A stretch of 64,000 nucleotides of DNA from positions 1,398,001-1,462,000 of the forward strand of contig NZ_LT629752.1 of assembly GCF_900105145.1 (NCBI RefSeq), read 5' to 3'. Below are positions 45,567 through 54,971 of this stretch, in pieces. Within the stretch, counting starts at the first letter, position 1. Each line of letters begins with the position of its first letter. The notes under the pieces are model-generated. The model was given only the letters and a program-made list of their open reading frames with translations. It was not told where the DNA came from and did not search any database. The stretch comes from Polaribacter sp. KT25b (GTDB lineage Bacteria; Bacteroidota; Bacteroidia; Flavobacteriales; Flavobacteriaceae). The translations under genes and the position numbers were made by a program.

Positions 45567-45995
45567 TTAGCTAGTTTTTCTTAAAATTGTTAAAATAAAA
45601 TTAAGAATATGTAAGCATATCGAAATAGTAAAAAGGATATAAGAAATAGAAAGAATGTAATAAAAATCTATTGAACTTTTGGTGAAAACTACTTTTGTAT
45701 TTAAAAAGAAAATGCAAAAAGTAAAAGGAATTAAAGCCGCAAACTGAAACAATATATGAAACAAAGACAAAATATGTACAGTTCGTTTTTTTGCCCAATA
45801 AAGCATGTAATAATTTATGCCAATTAAAGCCGTAAAAACAGCCGAAAAATAACACCAATAATGAATTTTAACAGCAAAGAATGTATTATTTATTGTTATA
45901 TCTATAATACCACCTTTTTTAATAATAGCAAAAATAATAAAAAGAGGAATTAAGCTAAAAAAGAAAATATGTGGTTTTTTAATAATCGTTTTCAA
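45567..45995 (-). CDS. four-helix mini membrane protein, paralogue, TTG start
   Basis: This 142-residue protein begins with TTG directly after the stop codon of the DinB reading frame. The start is supported by alignment of KTIIKKPHIFFFSL with the ATG-started paralogue (KKIITKPHLFFFGL). It has four helices with DITINNTFFAVKIHYWCYFSAVF before and in helix 2 (quoted only in parts: NNTFFAVKIHYW), close in pattern to helix X of heme-copper oxidase subunit I. No complete oxidase is present nearby. Role unknown; tandem duplication with the next gene is evident. Confidence 0.65.
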   Translation of the reverse strand: MKTIIKKPHIFFFSLIPLFIIFAIIKKGGIIDITINNTFFAVKIHYWCYFSAVFTALIGINYYMLYWAKKRTVHILSLFHILFQFAALIPFTFCIFFLNTKVVFTKSSIDFYYILSISYILFTISICLHILNFILTILRKTS

Positions 45996-46519
45996 TTAAT
46001 ATAAATTTTGTAAAGTTTTTGTGTGATGCTCAGTATGATAAGCCGTCCACATAATAATTTCTCTAACAGTCATTTTACCCATTAATGGATGTGGAAGCAC
46101 TAATGTGTCTAAGTTTTTTTCGCTAATATGAACTGTTTTATATTGCAATTTTTTTTGTTGAATTTGCAATCTTGTCAACAAACGATTTCTTCCTTTTAAA
46201 GTGGGTTTCTTTAACTTTTGATTAAAACTCTTGCTTTTTCTAAATTTTCTAAAAGTTTTTGCTGATAGTTTTTGGCAACAGTTTCGTAATCTCTAGGTGC
46301 TCTATTACAAGTACCGAATTTATATTTTAAAATAAATCTTGGATAACTTAAAGCGTTATTTAGTAACTGTAAACTATTAACTAAATGCTCAATATGCTGA
46401 CTTGTAGACCATTTTGTTTCTGGACCAATTTCCCAATTTTCTATGGGTTGATTCTCTAGCCAACTAAATAATTGTTGGTGTTTTTCTTCTAATAAATTGG
46501 CTATCTCAACTTTATCCAC
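45996..46519 (-). pseudogene. DinB-family protein, broken by a one-base frameshift
   Basis: Two ORFs together make one DinB-like four-helix protein. The first (GTG at 46519, 102 residues) has KWSTSQHIEHLVNSLQLLN with the first metal-site His and stops at 46211. The second frame continues KLKKPTLKGRNRLLTRLQ and ends with MTVREIIMWTAYHTEHHT, the C-terminal HxxxHH-type metal motif. Adding one A to the AAAA run near 46218 joins them as ARVLIKKLKKPTLKGRNRLL. The break is in a homopolymer, so it may be a sequencing error rather than true decay. DinB-like proteins are thiol- or metal-dependent transferases. Confidence 0.8.
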
Positions 46520-46578
46520 CCAACAATAATTTAATGCTTAAAAATAAGAAATTTAATTTGGTTATATCTACATTTTAG

Positions 46579-48075
46579 TTAGATATAAACAGAAATGGTT
46601 AAAAAGATCATAGAAACTAAAGTTAAAATGAGCACTAAAGGAATTACAAATTTCAACCATTTATCATATCCAATTTTTACAATTGCAAGTGAAGCCAAAA
46701 TTAATCCCGTAGGATTTATAAAATTAAATAACCCCATTCCTAAAAGATACGTGTTTACAATATGTTCTCTACCTAATGAAACCGTATCTGCTAAAGGAGA
46801 CAAAATGGGCATTGTTAAAACTGCCATTCCAGATGATGAAGGAATAAAAAACGACAATCCACTATACACAAAAAGCATCGAGTTAATAAACAAACCTTTG
46901 TTCATTCCTTCTGTAAATGAGCTAGCATAAAACAGTAAAGTATCACTAATTAAACCATCTTCCATTAAAATAGTAACACCTCTTGCCAATCCAATAATAA
47001 ATGCAACACTTAATAATTCGTTAGCTCCTTTTATAAAAGTATCCACAAAAACAGTTTCATTTATTCTGCAAATAAATCCTATTAAAAGTGCGCCAACAAA
47101 GAAAACTCCTGTCATTTCTAAAAACCACCAATCTAGATTGCTAACACCATAAACCATAATTATAAAACATAAAATAAAAATGGTTAATACTAATTTTAAG
47201 CGAAAAGTAAAGTTAATTTTTTCTAATGAATCTTGATAAGAAAATCTTTTTTCAATGCTTTCTTTTTGATCAAAAATGATAGATTTTGATGGATCTTTTT
47301 TAACTTTTTGAGCATATCTTATAATGTATAAAATACAAATAATCAATCCAATTAAAAGCATTACAACTCTTCCTTCAATTCCTGTAGTCCAATTAATTCC
47401 GGCAGAATTTGATGCAATAATTGTACTAAAAGGATTTATAGTAGAAACCATTGTACCAATAGAAGAACCAATATAAATACATGCTAAAGCTACAATTGCA
47501 TCGTATTTTGCAGCAATAAAAATAGGAATTAAAATAGGGTAGAAGGCAATTGTTTCTTCGGCCAAACCAAAAGTCGTTCCGCCTAAAGCAATCAAGGTTG
47601 TTACTACAATTATAAGAATATATTCTTTGCCCTTTAAGACATTGGAAAGTCTAGAAATTCCTGCTTCAAAAGCACCTGTAAAATTTACAATTGCAACTAA
47701 ACCTCCAATAAATAAAACCAAAATAATTATATCAGCAACTGCTATAATCCCTTTTAAAGGCGCTAAAATAAATTCGATAAACCCTTGAGGTTTGGCTTCT
47801 AATTTTTGATAAGTTCCAGGAATACTAATTGCTTTATAAATGGCGCCAGAGGTGAATTTTTCTAACGGAATTTTAACCTCTAAATCATCTAATGTTTTTT
47901 GCGATGCTTCTAAAATAATTGATCCTTCCTGACTCGTTTTTATAAAACTATTATCGTCTTTATTATAAGCTAATCTGTCATATTGTCCAGAAGGAACACA
48001 CCAAGTTAAAAGCGCAACAAAAGCAGCTATTAATAACAAAACTGTTTGTGCGCTTGGAAATTTTATTTTTTTCAT
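46579..48075 (-). CDS. YfcC family permease
   Basis: I use the ATG complementary to 48073-48075 (498 residues); a TTG four codons earlier is less likely. The protein has about twelve helices with the YfcC pattern: LTWCVPSGQYDR after helix 1, GGTTFGLAEETIAFYPI, GSSIGTMVSTINPFST and FFIPSSSGMAVLTMPILSPL. The family belongs to the ion-transporter superfamily and is thought to carry amino acids or C4-dicarboxylates; substrate is not determined here. It is monocistronic, downstream of msrB by 60 bases and upstream of the DinB remnant. Confidence 0.88.
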   Translation of the reverse strand: MKKIKFPSAQTVLLLIAAFVALLTWCVPSGQYDRLAYNKDDNSFIKTSQEGSIILEASQKTLDDLEVKIPLEKFTSGAIYKAISIPGTYQKLEAKPQGFIEFILAPLKGIIAVADIIILVLFIGGLVAIVNFTGAFEAGISRLSNVLKGKEYILIIVVTTLIALGGTTFGLAEETIAFYPILIPIFIAAKYDAIVALACIYIGSSIGTMVSTINPFSTIIASNSAGINWTTGIEGRVVMLLIGLIICILYIIRYAQKVKKDPSKSIIFDQKESIEKRFSYQDSLEKINFTFRLKLVLTIFILCFIIMVYGVSNLDWWFLEMTGVFFVGALLIGFICRINETVFVDTFIKGANELLSVAFIIGLARGVTILMEDGLISDTLLFYASSFTEGMNKGLFINSMLFVYSGLSFFIPSSSGMAVLTMPILSPLADTVSLGREHIVNTYLLGMGLFNFINPTGLILASLAIVKIGYDKWLKFVIPLVLILTLVSMIFLTISVYI

Positions 48076-48135
48076 CTTTAAAACCAAATAAGTTTTAAAG
48101 ATACTATTTTAAAAAAATAATTAAATAAAATATTT

Positions 48136-48615
48136 TTATTTTTCTGGAACAAATTCTAATGCAGCTCCGTTTATACAATGTCGCTTTCCTGTAGTTTTTC
48201 TTGGTCCATCATCAAAAGAATGTCCTAAATGTCCACCACAAGTAGTACATTTTAATTCAGTTCTTGCATAACCAATTTTGTAATCGATGTCTAATTCAAC
48301 ATTTCCTTTTATTGCTCTATCAAATGAAGGCCAACCAGAACCAGAATCGTATTTATGGTCAGATTTGTACAAAGCAGTTTTACATGCAGCACAAACATAA
48401 GTTCCTTTTTTATGATTATTATTCAAATCACTAGAAAAAGCTCTTTCTGTTCCAGCTTCTCTTAAAACATTATATTGTAGGGGAGAAAGTAGTTCTTTCC
48501 ATTCAATATCTGTTTTAACAATTTTATATATTTTCTTTTCTTTGGATGAGTTTTGTGCATTTCCTACACAACTTATCATCAAAAATAAGACAAGAATACT
48601 TGCTAGTTTTTTCAT
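48136..48615 (-). CDS. msrB: MsrB, peptide methionine-(R)-S-oxide reductase, lipoprotein
   Basis: The ATG complementary to 48613-48615 gives 159 residues with a lipoprotein-like signal (ASILVLFLMISCVGNAQ). An upstream TTG would add 15 residues that spoil the signal. The MsrB domain has both zinc CxxC pairs (CAACKTALY and CTTCGGHLGH), GSGWPSF and the catalytic RHCINGAALEF. It reduces methionine-R-sulfoxide in proteins; export implies repair of envelope proteins. No msrA is fused or adjacent. Confidence 0.94.
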   Translation of the reverse strand: MKKLASILVLFLMISCVGNAQNSSKEKKIYKIVKTDIEWKELLSPLQYNVLREAGTERAFSSDLNNNHKKGTYVCAACKTALYKSDHKYDSGSGWPSFDRAIKGNVELDIDYKIGYARTELKCTTCGGHLGHSFDDGPRKTTGKRHCINGAALEFVPEK

Positions 48616-48884
48616 TTTTTTTTGAGTTAAAAATTGATTTTTATAACTTTTTTGAATCAATTTTATAATGATTATATTAATTTACACAAAAGATCCTATT
48701 TAACATCAGACGAACATTTTTTGTGAATCTTACAAGCCTATCAGAATTAAATAAACATTTAAATTTTTCTTTTTTTTGAAAAGTTTTAGTTTTAGAAATA
48801 TAGAATACGTAATTTTATTGAAAATTATAAGTGACTAAGACCGATATTTGGTGTCTTATAATATGAACCAAAAAGTAAAAAATA

Positions 48885-49709
48885 ATGAAAAAAATAATAG
48901 TTTTAATAGTCGCAGTTTTTCTTTTTTCAGAATGTAGTACTGTGCCAATTACTGGTAGAAAACGAGTTAATCTTGTAAGTGATGCGCAAGTTTTACCCGC
49001 TAGTTTTGCTCAATATCAAGGGTTTTTAGAAGAAAATAAACTTTCTTCTAATAGCAAAATGACAAATCAAGTAAAAGAAGTTGGTAAAAATATTTCTGCT
49101 GCAGTAGATCGTTTTATGAGAGCAAATAATATGACATCAGAAGCAGATTCTTATAAATGGGAATTTAATTTAGTAGAAGACGCAACTGTAAATGCATGGT
49201 GTATGCCAGGAGGAAAAGTTGTTTTCTATACAGGAATTATGCCAATTTGTGCAAATGATAATGGAGTTGCTGCAGTTATGGGGCACGAAGTTGCGCATGC
49301 ATTTGCTAAACATGGTCAAGAAAGAATGACAAATTCTTATGGACAACAAATAGGAGGTTTATTAGTTGCTTTAGGAACGTCAAATAAAAGTGCAGAATCT
49401 CAACAAATGTGGAATACAGCTTTTGGTGTAGGCTCTGGTTTAGGAATGTTAAAGTTTAGTAGAGTTCATGAGCAAGAAGCAGACAGATTAGGGTTGGTTT
49501 TTATGATTATGGCTGGTTATGATGGTACAGAAGCTGCTGAAGTTTGGGTAAGAATGAGTGCAAATTCTGGTGGAAGTTCTCAACCAGAAATTTTAAGTAC
49601 ACACCCTTCAAATGAATCTAGAATACAAGATTTAAGAAGTTATTTACCAACTGCTAAAAAATATGCAGCAGAATATAATGTAAAAGGTAATTTACTTATG
49701 AAAAATTAG
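48885..49709 (+). CDS. M48-family metallopeptidase lipoprotein
   Basis: The 274-residue protein starts with a lipoprotein signal (FLFSECSTVPITGRKR, acyl Cys17). The zinc motif is HEVAH (His134, Glu135, His138), with the third ligand in HEQEADRLG. WCMPGGKVVFYTGIM is the strand pair typical of the LoiP/BepA/Oma1-like M48 group, here without TPR repeats. Such peptidases degrade misfolded outer-membrane proteins. THPSNESRI near the C-terminus is also conserved in the family. It is a single gene with a terminator after it. Confidence 0.93.
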   Translation: MKKIIVLIVAVFLFSECSTVPITGRKRVNLVSDAQVLPASFAQYQGFLEENKLSSNSKMTNQVKEVGKNISAAVDRFMRANNMTSEADSYKWEFNLVEDATVNAWCMPGGKVVFYTGIMPICANDNGVAAVMGHEVAHAFAKHGQERMTNSYGQQIGGLLVALGTSNKSAESQQMWNTAFGVGSGLGMLKFSRVHEQEADRLGLVFMIMAGYDGTEAAEVWVRMSANSGGSSQPEILSTHPSNESRIQDLRSYLPTAKKYAAEYNVKGNLLMKN

Positions 49710-49734
49710 ATTAACAATTAGATTTCATATATTG

Positions 49735-49768
49735 TGGCCGTTCAAAATTATTTTTTGAACGGTTATTT
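49735..49768 (+). terminator. terminator after M48 peptidase gene
   Basis: GCCGTTCAAAA pairs with TTTTGAACGGT across a short loop; the following T-tract is interrupted (TTATTTTAT). Confidence 0.65.
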
Positions 49769-49782
49769 TATATAAAATAAGT

Positions 49783-51078
49783 ATGTTAAAAATAGGAGAT
49801 AAAAAATTAATAAATGGTTGGGCTTTTTATGATTGGGCAAATTCGGTATATTCTTTAGTTATAAGTACTGCAGTTTTTCCCTTGTATTATAGTGCAGTAA
49901 CAGATGGTAAAACAGTTATTTTTCTAGGCACAGAATGGAATCATCCTGATAGTTTGTATAGTTATGCGTTGTCATTCTCATTTTTAGTTGTTGCATTTAT
50001 TTCTCCAATTTTATCAGGAATTGCAGATTATACAGGAAGTAAGAAAAAGTTTATGAAGTTTTTCTGTTGGTTAGGAGGTTTGTCTGTGGCAAGTTTATAT
50101 TTTTTTGATGGCATAGATACGGTTTGGATTGGTATTGTTTTTACCATTTTAGCAAGTATAGGATTTTGGGCAAGTTTAGTTTTTTACAATGCTTATTTAC
50201 CAGAAGTTGCACATCCAGAACAACAAGATAGAGCAAGTGCAAAAGGTTTTATTTATGGATATGCAGGTTCTGTTATTTTACTGATAATCAATTTAATTAT
50301 GATTCAGAAACCAGATTGGTTTGGTATAGATGCATCTTTGGCATCAAGAATTTCGTTTTTATTAGTTGGTATTTGGTGGATTGGTTTTGCGCAAATAACA
50401 TTTAAAAGATTGCCAAATGATATTTATAATAAAAAACCTGAGGAAGATTATATTTGGAGAGGTTTTAAAGAATTAAAAATAGTTGCTAAAGAAGTAATGA
50501 ATTATCCTACTTTAAAGCGTTTTTTAATCTCATTTTTCCTATTAAGTATTGGTGTACAAACTATTATTTTAATGGCGGCAATTTTTGGGTCAAGTGAATT
50601 AGGTTTACCAGCAATTAACTTAATTATAACTATTTTATTAGTACAAATTGTAGCAATTATTGGTGCATTTGTTTTTTCTAGACTTTCAGAAAAATGGGGA
50701 AATATAAAAGCACTTAAAGTTACCATTCTAATTTGGATGGTTGTTTGTTTTGCAGCTTTTATGCTCGATAAAAAGCAAGAAAATGTAGCGTTTTATTTCT
50801 ACGGATTAGGAGTTTTATTGGGTTTTGTGCAAGGTGCAATTCAGTCTTTAACACGTTCTACGTATTCTAAATTATTACCAGAGACAGAAGATCATGCAAC
50901 GTATTTTAGTTTTTATGATGTTACTGAAAAAATAGCAATTGTTTTAGGAACTTTTGTGTACGGATTTTTATATTCTATAACAGATTCTATGCAATGGAGT
51001 GTACTTTGTATGGCAGTTTTCTTTTTAGCTTCTTTTATCATTTTAAGTTCATTAAAGAAAACAAAATATGTACAATAA
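49783..51078 (+). CDS. UMF1-type MFS permease
   Basis: The 431-residue protein has twelve predicted helices and begins with the UMF1 hallmark NGWAFYDWANSVYSLVISTAVFP (quoted in part: GWAFYDWANSVYSLV). SPILSGIADYTGSKKK is the MFS motif A region and GFVQGAIQSLTRSTYSKLLP is the second-half signature. The family relates to yeast Atg22 vacuolar efflux permeases and may export amino acids; bacterial substrates are unknown. A strong terminator follows. Confidence 0.88.
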   Translation: MLKIGDKKLINGWAFYDWANSVYSLVISTAVFPLYYSAVTDGKTVIFLGTEWNHPDSLYSYALSFSFLVVAFISPILSGIADYTGSKKKFMKFFCWLGGLSVASLYFFDGIDTVWIGIVFTILASIGFWASLVFYNAYLPEVAHPEQQDRASAKGFIYGYAGSVILLIINLIMIQKPDWFGIDASLASRISFLLVGIWWIGFAQITFKRLPNDIYNKKPEEDYIWRGFKELKIVAKEVMNYPTLKRFLISFFLLSIGVQTIILMAAIFGSSELGLPAINLIITILLVQIVAIIGAFVFSRLSEKWGNIKALKVTILIWMVVCFAAFMLDKKQENVAFYFYGLGVLLGFVQGAIQSLTRSTYSKLLPETEDHATYFSFYDVTEKIAIVLGTFVYGFLYSITDSMQWSVLCMAVFFLASFIILSSLKKTKYVQ

Positions 51079-51113
51079 AAAAGTGCTGAGTTTAATTAAC
51101 TCAGCACTTTTTA
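51077..51113. terminator. bidirectional terminator, convergent genes
   Basis: AAAAAAGTGCTGAGTT pairs with AACTCAGCACTTTTT around a short loop, between the UMF1-type gene and the convergent TonB-receptor gene. Confidence 0.93.
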
Positions 51114-51133
51114 AAACTATATATTATCTAGTT

Positions 51134-53389
51134 TTATAAAACAAAATTAACACCTACAACTATATTTCTTCCTTGATTTAAAATTCCATCTGCTTTTAAA
51201 CGAGACAAATGATTAATGTATTCTTTATCAAACAAATTATTTACAGAAATTGATGTGGTAAACGTTGTTTTTCCAAGTACAACATCACCTCCAAAACCTA
51301 AGTTTACTAAATTGTAACTAGGAGTTTCTGTTTCAAAAACACTAACGTTATTTTGATTAAAAGTGCTTTGTAAACTCAATGAAGTATATCCTTTTTGCAA
51401 CCAATTTTTGATATTAAATTCTGTTCTAAATGTATTTTTCCAAGTATTTGCGGGAATCAATGGTAAATAATCACCACTACTTTGTTTACCAGTAACTGTT
51501 TCAAAAGTACTTTCTAAATGCAACCAATCAATTGGATGTGGGTGTAAATGGAAACCAAATTCACCACCGTATAATTTTGCATTTTCTTGCACATACGTAT
51601 AAACAGGATTTTCATCTTCAATTTCTCCTGTAGGATTTAAAAAAATATAATCATTTAAATGATTGTAAAATCCGTTAGCAAAAAACTCAAAATGTTCAGT
51701 TTTATATTCTAAAGAAACATCAATTTGAGTGTTTTTCTCATTTGATAAATTATTATTTCCTTCTTCAAACCTATTGGTTCCATGATGAACTCCATTAGAT
51801 GTTAATTCCGCTAAATTTGGTGCTCTAAAACCAGTTGCTAAATTTATTCTAGTTGTAAAAAAATCTGTGAAAGAAGTTTTAAATCCTAAAGAAGTTGTAA
51901 AACTATTGAAAGATTTATCAATAGCATTAAAAACATGAATTTCATCTTCATGAGCAACTTCATGACTTTCTGTGCTTATATTTCTATTATCAAAACGAAT
52001 TCCTGCTTGTAATGTACTTTTATTCCACGCATAATTTGCAGTTGTAAAAATTCCAAAATCATTAATAATTGCATTAGGAATTAATATTTCTTCGCCAAAA
52101 TTTGTATTTGTTTGATGTAATCCTTGTACACCAGAAAGAATTTCAAAATTTCCAGTTTTAGGAAAATGATATTTGGCATTATAAGAATATGTTTTTAATT
52201 TCATTCTTAAAGCAGCTTCTTCATGTTCCTCATGTTCTTCATCCTCTTCGCCATCATCATGCTCTTCGTGTTCTTCAAATTCTTGTCGGTCATTAAAAGT
52301 ATATCCTAAATCGATATCTAATTTAGAATTACCAAAAAAGATATGATTATGAGCACTTAATATATGATTATCAATAACTTGATATGGTTCTAAAAGAGAT
52401 TTACTAGTAGATTGATCAGCAATTCCTTCTGTTAAACCTAATTGAGAATTGTTAAAATTATAACGAATTTCTGATGTGAATTTATTTTTAGAATATGCAA
52501 TTCCTGTTTTAAAATCTTTTTCATTAAAACGAGTATTTGTTACTCTTTCATCCGTAGGAATTGTATAATCAGAATGAGAAGCATACGTTCCTCTGGCTAA
52601 AAATTTCCAATTTTCTTTAGACGTTTTTAATCCAACAGAAGTATTGCTACCTAAAGTATTACTAAAATATTTTTGACTAAAATTAATTTCTTTTTGATTT
52701 TCTGATGCAAATCTTTCTGGATTTAAATACAAAACTCCACCTAAAGCATCAGAACCATAAAGAAGAGAAGCTGGCCCTTTTATTACTTCAACACTGCTAA
52801 TTCCTGCATCGTTAATTCCCAAACCATGTTCGCCACCAAATTGCTGATTTTCTAAACGAATTCCTTGTGTATACACTAAAACTCTATTACCACTCAATCC
52901 TCTAATTACAGGTTTTCCGATAGAACTTCCTGTAGAAATTTGAGAAACTCCAGCAATATTTGTGATGCCTTCAGCAAGTGTTGTAGCTCCCATTTTTTTA
53001 ATAGATTCTGCTGATAATCTTTCAACTTTCATTACATTATCAGATTGTAACTTATTAAAAGGAGTAGAAATAATAATTTCATCCATTTCAAAAGAAGAAT
53101 CTTCTAATTGAATATTTAGGATTTCATTTTTAGAAGTTATTACAATTGTTTTTGTTACCGATTTGTATCCTAAATAGGTAAAAGTAATTTTTAATTTTCC
53201 ATTAGGAATATTCTTTATTACATAAGTTCCATCTTCATTTGTAGTTGTTCCTTTATGAATTTCTTGAGCATAAATTCCTACTTCAGATAATGGGTTATTG
53301 TTGTTATCTGTTATTTTTCCTGAAATACTGTTTTGTGCATTCGCAGAAAATACTGCTACTAAAAGTAGCAATTTTATAAATGTTTTCAT
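51134..53389 (-). CDS. TonB-dependent receptor with His/Glu-rich loop (probable metal receptor)
   Basis: The 751-residue receptor has a signal peptide (ending FSANAQN), a carboxypeptidase-like domain (about 20-100, SGKITDNNNNPLSEVGIY), the plug (TLAEGITNIAGVSQ, KPVIRGLSGNRVLVY, GPASLLYGSDALGG) and a barrel ending GRNIVVGVNFVL. A loop at about residues 370-392 is rich in His, Glu and Asp (EEHEEHDDGEEDEEHEEHEE). Such loops in ZnuD-like receptors bind zinc or other divalent metals. No SusD partner is adjacent, which also argues against a glycan receptor. A His-rich small exported protein lies upstream in the same direction. Metal identity is inference. Confidence 0.85.
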   Translation of the reverse strand: MKTFIKLLLLVAVFSANAQNSISGKITDNNNNPLSEVGIYAQEIHKGTTTNEDGTYVIKNIPNGKLKITFTYLGYKSVTKTIVITSKNEILNIQLEDSSFEMDEIIISTPFNKLQSDNVMKVERLSAESIKKMGATTLAEGITNIAGVSQISTGSSIGKPVIRGLSGNRVLVYTQGIRLENQQFGGEHGLGINDAGISSVEVIKGPASLLYGSDALGGVLYLNPERFASENQKEINFSQKYFSNTLGSNTSVGLKTSKENWKFLARGTYASHSDYTIPTDERVTNTRFNEKDFKTGIAYSKNKFTSEIRYNFNNSQLGLTEGIADQSTSKSLLEPYQVIDNHILSAHNHIFFGNSKLDIDLGYTFNDRQEFEEHEEHDDGEEDEEHEEHEEAALRMKLKTYSYNAKYHFPKTGNFEILSGVQGLHQTNTNFGEEILIPNAIINDFGIFTTANYAWNKSTLQAGIRFDNRNISTESHEVAHEDEIHVFNAIDKSFNSFTTSLGFKTSFTDFFTTRINLATGFRAPNLAELTSNGVHHGTNRFEEGNNNLSNEKNTQIDVSLEYKTEHFEFFANGFYNHLNDYIFLNPTGEIEDENPVYTYVQENAKLYGGEFGFHLHPHPIDWLHLESTFETVTGKQSSGDYLPLIPANTWKNTFRTEFNIKNWLQKGYTSLSLQSTFNQNNVSVFETETPSYNLVNLGFGGDVVLGKTTFTTSISVNNLFDKEYINHLSRLKADGILNQGRNIVVGVNFVL

Positions 53390-53412
53390 TAATGTTATTT
53401 TTACTGATTAAA

Positions 53413-53438
53413 AAAAGATAAATACGACAATGTAGCAA
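53413..53438 (-). promoter_or_regulatory. possible promoter of TonB receptor
   Basis: Minus strand: TTG at 53438-53436 and TATCTTTT at 53420-53413, about 15 bases apart, one mismatch from TAnnTTTG. Spacing is short of the usual 19-20, so this is tentative. Confidence 0.3.
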
Positions 53439-53511
53439 TAAAGGAAGCTATTATTTAGATGTTAAATTTCTGATTAATAGTAATCTTTGTTGCTTTTCGT
53501 GATAATATAAA

Positions 53512-53826
53512 TTAAACAGTAAAACTTGGTGGACCTCTTGTAGATTTAATAGATTGATAAATTTCTTTATCAATTTGAGGATTTAAAATAAATATTGAAG
53601 TGTAAAAATGTGTAGGAATTACATCAAAATTAGATGTAAAATCAAAAGTAAAAAAAGTTAAATGCTTATGTAATTCTTTACAATTAAAACTTTGTTTATG
53701 AATATGATTTTCTACTTTAGAAGTACAAGAAGTGTGTTCGTGATTTTCTAAAACATGCAAAATTTGTATTGATAGTGGTGCTATCAATACAAAAAGGAAA
53801 AAAGTGCTAATTAGTTTTTTAACCAA
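53512..53826 (-). CDS. small His/Cys-rich exported protein, TTG start
   Basis: The 104-residue protein begins at TTG (53824-53826), four bases after the TerC stop; no ATG is available. An N-terminal helix (ISTFFLFVLIAPLSIQILHV) acts as signal or anchor. The rest holds clustered His and Cys: ENHEHTSCTSKVENHIHKQS then CKELHKHL (each quoted within limits). The C-terminus is STRGPPSF. It is not a family I can name. Small His-rich proteins of this shape occur beside metal TonB receptors in flavobacteria, and the next gene in the direction of transcription is such a receptor, so metal sensing or binding is plausible. Confidence 0.65.
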   Translation of the reverse strand: MVKKLISTFFLFVLIAPLSIQILHVLENHEHTSCTSKVENHIHKQSFNCKELHKHLTFFTFDFTSNFDVIPTHFYTSIFILNPQIDKEIYQSIKSTRGPPSFTV

Positions 53827-53830
53827 TACT

Positions 53831-54595
53831 CTATTTTTTACGCATTTTTAAATTTAACATTTCTACACCTAAAGAAAATGCGATCGCAAAGTACAAATAA
53901 CCTTTTGGAATTGCGCCTACAGTTTTGTTAAAAATTTCTGTGTGCGATAAATGAGCTGCTTCTGTAATTAGCATAAAGCCAATTAAAATTAAAAAAGCTA
54001 AAGCCAACATCTGTATAGTTGGGTTGTTGTTTACAAAATTACTTATAGGATTAGAGAAAATCATCATAATAACAATAGAAATTATTACAGCAATAATCAT
54101 AATCAATAAAGCACCATGAATACCATTTGTCATTCCAACAGCAGTTAAAATACTATCAAAAGAAAAAACAATATCAATTAAAATAATCTGAATTATAACA
54201 CTTTTAAAAGAAATTACTTTAGGTGTTTTTAGCACATGTTCTTCATTTGTGTTTTCTACTTTTTGACGAATTTCTTTAGTACTTTTATAGAGTAAAAATA
54301 AACCACCTAAAAATAATATGATACTTTGCCCAGTTAACGCAGTTTTAAACCAACCTAAATCTATTTCAAAAAACGGATCTTTTAAAGCAATTAAATAAGA
54401 GATACTAAAAAGTAATAAAATTCTAGTTACCATTGCTAAAGCCAAACCTAAAAGAGTTGCTTTTCTTACTTGATTTTTGGGTAATTTATTTGCGGTTATA
54501 GAAATAAAAATAATATTATCTATACCTAAAATTATCTCTAAAAAAGTTAATGTCACTAATGCTACCCAAGTATCTGCGTGTAAAAATATTTCCAT
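53831..54595 (-). CDS. TerC family membrane protein
   Basis: This 254-residue protein has seven or eight helices and the TerC signature EIILGIDNIIFISI, with the matching second acidic motif DIVFSFDSILTAVGM. TerC proteins are linked to tellurite resistance and to Mn/metal efflux coupled to protein secretion. It sits 4 bases after a hypothetical lipoprotein gene and 4 bases before the small His-rich protein gene, so it belongs to the purB-headed run. A metal-related role fits the neighbouring receptor. Confidence 0.92.
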   Translation of the reverse strand: MEIFLHADTWVALVTLTFLEIILGIDNIIFISITANKLPKNQVRKATLLGLALAMVTRILLLFSISYLIALKDPFFEIDLGWFKTALTGQSIILFLGGLFLLYKSTKEIRQKVENTNEEHVLKTPKVISFKSVIIQIILIDIVFSFDSILTAVGMTNGIHGALLIMIIAVIISIVIMMIFSNPISNFVNNNPTIQMLALAFLILIGFMLITEAAHLSHTEIFNKTVGAIPKGYLYFAIAFSLGVEMLNLKMRKK

Positions 54596-54599
54596 TTTT

Positions 54600-54971
54600 T
54601 TACTTTACTTTATAAACTGTTGCTTTTTTACTGAATTTAGAAAAACCAATTTTTACAGTAAAATCATAAGAATCTTTATGAATTTTATTTATCTGAACAA
54701 ACATCGGATCTTCTTGTAAATCATTTTTTGGGTTGATGTATTTTAAGGTGTAAAAGAAATTATTTTTCCATTTTATAGACAAAGTATCCACATGGTCGCC
54801 ATGTTTACTAATTTGAATACTATCTTTTCTGATAATCGTTTCTTTTACAAAACCTTTACCAGCAGGAATTTCAAAAACACCCAATTTAAATCTATCAGAA
54901 TTATCTTCAAATTCTGATTTACATGATGTTAAAGCTAAAATTCCTACTAAAATAAAGACTAATTTTTTCAT
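54600..54971 (-). CDS. hypothetical lipoprotein
   Basis: A 123-residue lipoprotein (GILALTSCKSEFED, acyl Cys17 or so). The mature part has IPAGKGFVKETIIRKDSIQI and closing KKATVYKVK; it looks like a single beta-domain. I cannot assign a family. It overlaps the purB stop by one base (TAATG) and precedes TerC by 4 bases, so it is translated with both. Similar short lipoproteins follow purB in related genomes (recalled, not checked). Confidence 0.7.
   Translation of the reverse strand: MKKLVFILVGILALTSCKSEFEDNSDRFKLGVFEIPAGKGFVKETIIRKDSIQISKHGDHVDTLSIKWKNNFFYTLKYINPKNDLQEDPMFVQINKIHKDSYDFTVKIGFSKFSKKATVYKVK

Noticed and set aside
48837..48857. Imperfect palindrome AAGAC...GTCTT upstream of the M48 gene
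   Set aside because: Only five clean pairs at each end and no second copy elsewhere; may be chance.
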